Shown here: positions 57,994-64,000 of the stretch, one piece after another
Layout of the letters: each line of letters starts with the position of its first letter
Position numbering within the stretch: position 1 is the stretch's first letter
Assembly (NCBI GenBank): GCA_019671005.1
Contig: CM033721.1
Location: 57,102,284 to 57,166,283 of the forward strand
DNA: 64,000 nucleotides
Direction: 5' to 3'
Source: Hibiscus mutabilis
Lineage: Eukaryota > Streptophyta > Magnoliopsida > Malvales > Malvaceae
Notes under the pieces: model-generated
Databases searched by the model: none
What the model was told of the DNA's origin: nothing
What the model saw: the letters and a program-made list of their open reading frames with translations, nothing else
Made by a program: the position numbers and the translations under genes

Positions 57994-58180
57994 GCTAGAG
58001 GTGCCCGAAATTGGCTCTAGTATGTGCTAAAAATTGATCGCTAAAGGTACCCGAAATTGGCTCTAGTATGTGCTAAAAATTGATCGCTAGAGGTGCCCGA
58101 AACTGGCTCTAGTCGAATAAATTAATTAACTTAAGAAAACTAAAAACAAAAAGCTAGAGGTGCCCGAAACCGGCTCTAGT
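57994..58180. repeat. 46-bp tandem repeat in the Athila 3' UTR
   Basis: Units starting gctagaggtgcccgaaa begin at 57994, 58040 and 58086 (period 46), with a fourth partial unit at 58153. The unit carries ttggctctagtatgtgctaa. Confidence 0.92.
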
Positions 58181-58413
58181 TAAAACATGTTAAAAGAACC
58201 CAATGAAGTAATTTGAAAACCTCTTGTTTGCATAGAATCCGAAAAATCAACTTGCACACACTCACAAGCATTATAGTTTGATTCTGAGTAACTTCTAAGT
58301 TTTCTGAAAAATGAAAAGCCAATCATACTTTGTGCCCCGATTTTGAGAATTGAAATCAAGTTCAAAGCTAAGTTTGTGAAAATTGAAGTCTTGGCGGGTA
58401 ATTATTAGTTTGC

Positions 58414-58451
58414 ATTGCTTGAGGACAAGCAATAGTTCGAGTTTGGGGGTG
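58414..58451 (+). promoter_or_regulatory. Second hairpin plus polypurine tract before the Athila 3' LTR
   Basis: ATTGCTTG-AGGA-CAAGCAAT (58414-58433) folds with an 8-bp stem and the same AGGA loop. Then tcgagtttgggggtg (58437-58451) leads directly into the LTR start TGTTAAGTG, so this is the working PPT. Confidence 0.7.
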
Positions 58452-59957
58452 TGTTAAGTGTTCAAAAGTACTATTTTTATTACCTTTTTTATTCATATTA
58501 TTGCTAGACTTAGGCTCATATTAGTTGCATTATTAGCCATTCATGCATGTTTGCATTGTTTCCTTGGTGGACAAGCTTGATTTCATATTTTGCTTAATTT
58601 TGTGGAAAAAGATACTGCTTTGGTATGTTTTGTGTGTGTGTGCAGAATCACTTGCCAAAGCAAGACTGGAACCAGTTGCCAGGGCAATGCATGAAGGAGA
58701 TGCCGAGCTAGTTGCCAGGGCAATTTTTGATAAAGGGATAAGATGATATGGCAGTCGAAATTGATGACTAGATAAGCCCAAGATGTCGTGGAGCAAAGTT
58801 AAATCCCAAAGGAGTTTGATTTCCATGAAGAGGTTAAAGAGAAATTAAATCCAAAGAATATAGGAGAAGTTCTAGAAGGAATTTAAATATAATAAAAAAT
58901 TATATTCTTTAAAGATATTTAATTCCAACTTAACTTCCTCCTCAAAAAAAACTTTGACCTAGCACTATAAATTGTGGACCAAGCCGTCAACTCCATAGAG
59001 AGGGAGGATAGAAATTTTAACAAAGAGAGGATGGAGATTTCGACAAGAGCAATGAGAGATTTCGACAAGGCTTCAACCATTCTTCATCTTTTTCTTTCTT
59101 GTTCAATTAGGTTTATGCTAGGAATTCTGTCTTGTGTTTCTTTGGAACCTAGCCATGAACTAAATCTATTTGGCTAAGGTTATTGTGTTGTGTGGTTTTG
59201 AGAAACAATTGGATTTTGTTTAGGTAATAAGAGTTTGCACTTTCAATTCAAGGTTTACTCATTCTTGCTTCTTATTCTTGTTTGCGAGTGAATTGAGAGA
59301 GGATCTCATAACTTCATCTATTTATCTAATATCGGGAGAGTTAGATTCAAGAAACGAATGAGTATGGTCTTTATTCAATCTATTGATGGTGAAGATTAAT
59401 CCGGCTTAGGAATAAGTTAAGGATTTCAACGGCTAAGAGGAGCGCAAGATTGGTTGTTGTTCACCCTTGATTCACGCAGGGATGTATTATCAAGGCATGC
59501 ACAAATAGCTAGAGTTTCAACTTAGGGATAAGAAGAAACCATTGAAGAACGCTCCGCCAAACCTTGAAGTTGCTGCCCAGCCGCCCAAGTAGTTGCCCAG
59601 CTAGTTGGCCAGGCAACCGTCGATTAGTTGCCAAGGCAACCCCGCTGCGCTAGTTGCCACGACAACTAAGTTGCCCTTGCAGTCTTTTACCAAGACGATT
59701 CAATCGGCTATCACACCTCAACTCACGATAACATGGCATATTCTCTCTCATTTGATTACATCTTCTTTTACTTATTTGCTTTCTAGTTTAGTTGTTAGTT
59801 AAACTCCTACAATATTCTACTTGTGTTCTTTTACTTTTTACAGTGCAAGAGATTAGATTCTTGAAGTGCCACCAATCTTTGTGGAGACGATATCTTTTAT
59901 ACTCTAACTTGCGACGTGTACACTTTCACAGTTGCGGAACACTTATTACGTGCAACA
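58452..59957 (+). repeat. Athila 3' LTR (about 1.5 kb)
   Basis: It starts TGTTAAGTGTTC and ends ...TGCAACA, giving TGTT/AACA inverted ends. Length suits Athila LTRs. The U3 part (58650-58730) and end (59580-59690) carry clusters of GTTGCC/GGCAAC words. An R-U5-like zone lies at 58970-59260. The end may be a few bases off. Confidence 0.75.
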
Positions 59958-59975
59958 ATCTCAAAATAAGTTAAT
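59958..59975. other. Short spacer between the Athila LTR and the next element
   Basis: atctcaaaataagttaat; ttaat would be the left target duplication of the next element if its other end were visible. Confidence 0.5.
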
Positions 59976-62900
59976 TGTAACACCCCCCATCCTAGCTTAG
60001 AATTATTGGAATCAAATTGAATAAATGATTAGCTTAATTGAATTAAGAATTAAGCTAAATTGAATAGTCAAGGGCCTAATTGAAAGAATGAATGAATTGA
60101 GTGACCAAATTAGAATGGCAATAATGAATTAAAAGAGAAAGATTGAGATTGCATGATAAATATCATAAATCTCTTATTTGCCCTTGACTAATTACAAGAT
60201 TAGTAACTAATTAAAGGATAGATTAGTAAAATCCTAATTTCAGTAATGTGGATAACCAAGTTGTCATCTTCTCCATTTCTTCATTGTTGGCCAAAACTTG
60301 AGAGGAAAAGAGAGTGAGAGAAAGCTTGGAAAATTCAGCCACTGGAGAAGAAATTAAGTTTGCATGTGTTGTAATTTTTCATTGAAATTAAGCAAGGAGC
60401 AAAGTAAGTATAATCCTTCTTGTATTTAATTGATTAGGCAACTATGATTGTGGATTTGGACTGCTTTTGATGATTTTTGATGGAATTAGATATTGAATGT
60501 GTTGTTAGATGATAGAATGGTTGTTGAATTATGCTAATTTGAAGAATGGAACTAGATACAAGGCTGGAAATTATGTGTTCATGCTAGTGTAATAAACCTA
60601 GGTTGCTGGAAAATTGAATTGTGTTGTTGTTGTGAAAATTGAATGACTGGAACTTAAAATTGAGCTATGGAATTTATTAATTGATGATGATCATGAATAG
60701 GTAATGTATAGAAAGTGTTAAACATATTGAATTAGATGCAAAGAATGCTGGAAATTGATGATAAAAGCATGTACATAGTTAAGTATCATAGAAACTGTTT
60801 TGTGGAATTGGAATTGTGTAAACATGAAAGATTAGGCATTGTAATCAACTTGCCCTGTTTTGACAGCCTTGTAAAATGGATTAACATGAACCTAACATGT
60901 TTATGATATCATATGAAATGAATTATAGGAACAAGACATTGGTTAAAATGAATTAAAGGCATTAAAATGTAATTAGATGCAATCTGCCCAGAATTTCTCT
61001 GTTATGGGCAGTCACTTTGAAAAATCACCAAAAATTGTATAGGTTTAATTCAGGGCTGAAATTTTAATGACATGATCATTAGAATGTCTATTTTCATTAG
61101 GTTAAAACATAATGGAAAACTGGGTCCTATACTGGAAACTGTAAATGGAAATATCTGGACAGTGCAAACTGTCCAGGCAGTGTAAAATGCCCCGTCTTTG
61201 AATACTAAACTGCATTAATTGGCTCCGAAATAAAATGCAAGTCTTACATGGTTTTATAGGAAATTTTGTTAGCTTTCCAACGGTGTATAGAAATATAAAT
61301 TCCGACGTACGGATTAAAAGTTATGGACATTTAAAGGGACAGTGTGCAAACTGCCAGGCAGCAGTGTCCTGGGCAGTTTGGGACTGTTTTTGCACCTAGT
61401 TGCAAACTATTTCCAAAACAGTTTTGGGACATTGTAATATGTCCAATTATGCTTTAAAAAGAAGTAATAACAATGTGGAAATAAATTGGTAAGAAATGCT
61501 TAAAAGGGAGTATAAAAACAGTAGCTAAATGTTAGGTACATTGTGACAACATTGCTACTATGATTGTATGATATATTGTGCTTGTTTTGATGAAATGTGT
61601 ATGTGTTATGCTTGCTAGATCAAGGGCAGCAAATTGATGAAGAAAAAGGAAATCATACAAGGGCTAAGAACAAGGGTATAGCCATACAAGATAATTGCTA
61701 GCTTGCTTGGATAGTATTGTGAGTGTAGTTACCTCTAGGGTTAGGACTAGGTCCTAACCAATGTATTTGTTACATTCTTGTTATGTTAATGAATCTAAGC
61801 ATGAATATGACTTAATAAAGGAAGAATGATTAATGAAACACATGAAACATGATCCTAGTTTTATGTACATGCTTACTTGAAATGCTATGTATGATTAGTG
61901 ATAACTTGGTTGCTTATGTGCTATGATAAAACATGGTTGAATGCTATTGACTTGTTGAGATAAGATGTTATCTCATTTGATGAAATGAATCTTGAAATCA
62001 CTTGACTTGTGAGCTAAGGCTCAATAGCCTAAGGGCTTAACATGAAATGATCTTGATTTGCGTGAACATGATCTTGAACTTGATAACTTGAATAAATGTT
62101 GATTGTATATAGACTAAGGTTTGTAATGAACTTAACTAGCTTATAATGGTTGAATGTTGCTGCGCATATGATGATGGAATGACTTAATGTTAATCTAGCT
62201 ATCTTGATGACTTTTGATTGCTATGATTTGGTATATGGATTGCTTGAATAGAAAGTAAGTTAACCAAACCATGTTGCTTGTATACCATTCGATTACCATG
62301 CAATACTTATCATCACTTGTGTTTGTTTATAACATGAATTATGTGTTTGGTTCTAGCATGAACTTTGTCGAATGCTAAAGATTAGAATAAGCCTTGAATG
62401 ATCTAGTTTCTTGCATTGTATGTGTATGGTGAGGTTGTCCGAATGGTTAGGTATTGTTATAAGCTTGAATGGAATTAGATACATGTTATTAAAAGCCAGA
62501 TAATTAAGCTTAGTGAATGCAGGAATGAATTGACTAAACATGTGCAAGATAAAGAACACCAAATTGAAATAGAAGCATGTAATACTAAGTAGATTTAAAT
62601 AGATTAAGAAACAATGTATATGTGTTGTAAAATGAACCATGAAAGTAGTATCTAGAATTGTAAGCAAGAAAGAAATTAATCTAATGGTAATATAGGTATA
62701 GCCGAATGCTTGGAATGGTATTGAAGATACATTTTTTATTACTTGCATGAAAAGAAATGTATGAATGGTTGCTTATGCCTTGTTTGAATGCATGCTTCTT
62801 CCTTGCTTGGCCTAGTTTGAATAGTGTAGATGTTAGGAGTAATGCATGAGCTTTCTTGTTAGCTAAGAAATCAAGTATGAATGATTGATTGTCCTTCCTG

Positions 62901-63100
62901 GATGTTGAATGCCGATTCGGTTGCTTGATTATGGAATCAAGTTTAAATGTGCATTGCTTGTATGTTAAGAAAAAAAATGAGTGCGAGATTTCTTGTATGG
63001 TTCGAATGTATTACCTTGCCATGTCTTGTACTTGTCTTGCTTGCTTGCTAAGTAACGCTCCCGAACCGAGTTTCTACTAACCCAAGTAGGGGGTGTTACA
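59976..63100 (+). repeat. 5' LTR of the Tekay-like element (3125 bp)
   Basis: It starts TGTAACACCCCCCATCC and ends GGGGGTGTTACA. Region 60280-60420 reads like an R/U5 leader (gagaggaaaagagagtgag). 60990-61400 has repeated ggacagtgcaaactgtccaggcag words, which also occur in the solo LTR. Short - strand frames (for example 62353-62748) are chance. Confidence 0.88.
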
Positions 63101-63105
63101 TATAA

Positions 63106-63120
63106 ATTGGTAATTAGAGA
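63106..63120 (+). promoter_or_regulatory. Primer binding site of the Tekay-like element
   Basis: ATTGGTAATTAGAG lies 5 bp past the LTR and resembles ATTGGTATCAGAGC (iMet tRNA) with two or three changes. Confidence 0.65.
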
Positions 63121-63258
63121 TTTAGGATAGTCGATTCTTAGACTAAACCGGGCTATCATGCATCATATAGGATACTTGTGCCACCTAGGAGACTTGAATT
63201 GAATAGCTTGTGTCTTGCTTATTAAACCGAACCCCTAACTATTCTATTTGAACGTAGA

Positions 63259-64000
63259 ATGTCTAAAACAAGACTCAGTTGGGATAATGAAAGTCCTGAA
63301 GGCTCCTCGAATGAAGGAGACAATGTGAGGATGGAACAGATTCCTCCTCAACATCAAGCTCAACATAGAGCTCAAGCTTCTGCTCAACAGGAAGCTCCTA
63401 CTATCAATCATGTGTAGCAAGAATGCCTTCTAAGTATGAAAGAGATGTTTAATCATCTAGTGTCTGCCTTAAAGCAAGATCATCCAATTGCTCTTACAGT
63501 TGTTGTACCAAACCGAGCCCTGATTGACAAATTGGCTCAACATCGGGCTTATACCTTCACTGGCACTGATGAAGCAAACCCAGAAGTAGCTGAGTACTGG
63601 CTTGAAGCCACTACTCGAATTCTTACCAAGCAACTACCTTGTCCCGATGAGCACAAACTCGAATGTGCTATAGCTATGTTAGTTGATGAAGCCTTAAGCT
63701 GGTGGGAAACTACTACGTTGACTGCCCCTACAGAAGCCGTGACGTGGAAATTCTTCCTCGATAAATTCAGGAAGAAGTATATCAGTGAACAGTATCTGGC
63801 CGAGCGCCGAAAATGTTTCTTGTACCTCATACAAGGGGGCCGACCTATTGAACAATATGTAAGCGACTTCTGCAAGTATTGCAAATATGGGTCGGAGTAT
63901 ATCAAAACCGAGGCTGACAAGTGTCGAATGTTCATTGACAGGTTAAACAATGAATTAAGCCCTATATTCACTGCTCTCGGTATTATCGACTTCCAAAACT
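63259..64000 (+). pseudogene. Gag of the Tekay-like element, one stop codon, runs off the edge
   Basis: ATG at 63259 opens MSKTRLSWDNESPEGSSNEG, a Gln-rich N-terminus. Then comes the retrotransposon gag (capsid) domain: YTFTGTDEANPEVAEYWLEA, ECAIAMLVDEALSWWETT, TWKFFLDKFRKKYISEQYLA. TAG at 63415-63417 (codon 53) interrupts the frame, and everything after it to 64000 is open. An internal start at 63438 would still give the capsid domain. The single defect and otherwise clean frame suggest a fairly young copy. Confidence 0.88.

Larger units (their letters stand above)
57559..58413 (+). other. Athila 3' untranslated region
   Basis: Non-coding. It contains a hairpin and G-run at 57650-57687 and tandem repeats at 57994-58180; otherwise plain AT-rich DNA. 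Confidence 0.55.
54374..59957 (+). mobile_element. 5'-truncated Athila-type Ty3/gypsy element
   Basis: It begins inside integrase, continues to an additional ORF after pol (the env position), a 3' UTR with tandem repeats and two PPT-like G-runs, and a 1.5-kb 3' LTR. This layout (an ORF after integrase) is that of the Athila lineage. Gag, protease, RT, RNase H and the 5' LTR are missing because of the junction at 54373. Confidence 0.88.
59976..64000 (+). mobile_element. Tekay-like chromovirus, 5' part (continues past the window)
   Basis: A complete 5' LTR (59976-63100), a tRNA-iMet-type PBS and the beginning of gag are present on the + strand. The family is related to the solo LTR at 34363-35812. 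Confidence 0.88.

Noticed and set aside
58543..58746. 67-codon + strand frame in the Athila LTR
   Set aside because: Non-coding LTR; the frame is made of the gttgccagggca words.
62353..62748. 131-codon - strand frame in the Tekay-like LTR
   Set aside because: Antisense in a 5' LTR, hydrophobic and AT-driven, with no recognised domain.

Overview
The window is plant nuclear DNA from a dicot. It holds two spliced, plant-type host genes with GT-AG introns, an SDIR1-like RING-H2 gene and a laccase, both on the + strand and both broken. Almost everything else is LTR-retrotransposon sequence typical of a medium or large angiosperm genome. The mix of elements and the laccase/SDIR1 similarity fit a malvid such as a Malvaceae species, but that is inference. 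No bacterial, organellar or CRISPR features are seen.

Layout: 1-1.6 kb, decayed Athila-type Ty3/gypsy pol (- strand). 1.6-4.43 kb, 3' end of a Tat/Ogre-type element with a 34-bp minisatellite, polypurine tract and 2.4-kb LTR (+). 4.43-4.53 kb, possible last exon of an unrecognised gene cut by that LTR. 6.74-8.30 kb, eight-exon SDIR1-like pseudogene. 9.84-16.03 kb, laccase with six exons; exon 2 is split by a 4.04-kb Copia element (10127-14168, GTTCC target duplication). 16-21.6 kb, AT-rich intergenic DNA with simple repeats, telomere-like repeats and tRNA-like retroposon traces. 21.67-24.22 kb, a 5'-truncated LINE flanked by about 540-bp direct repeats. 24.9-26.4 kb, 3' end of a chromovirus-like gypsy element (-).

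26396-47307 is a Tat/Ogre-type giant (-, about 20.9 kb) with 3.7-3.8-kb LTRs, PBS, PPT, an extra 5' ORF, gag, protease, RT, two RNase H domains and integrase, all decayed. A solo LTR (34363-35812, GCCCT target duplication) sits in its RT. 47307-54373 is a decayed Tekay-like chromovirus (-). 54374-59957 is a 5'-truncated Athila (+) with integrase, an env-position ORF of 521 codons and a 3' LTR. 59976-64000 is a second Tekay-like element (+): complete 5' LTR, PBS and the start of gag.

The host genes appear to be non-functional relics: the RING gene has lost zinc-binding sequence and reading frame, and the laccase carries a nonsense codon and active-site region changes as well as the insertion. 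The most unusual structures are the LINE with very long flanking duplications, the duplicated hairpin-plus-G-run modules in the Athila 3' region, the tandem arrays next to the PPT in three unrelated elements, and a 26-bp perfect palindrome kept in both LTRs of the Tat element.
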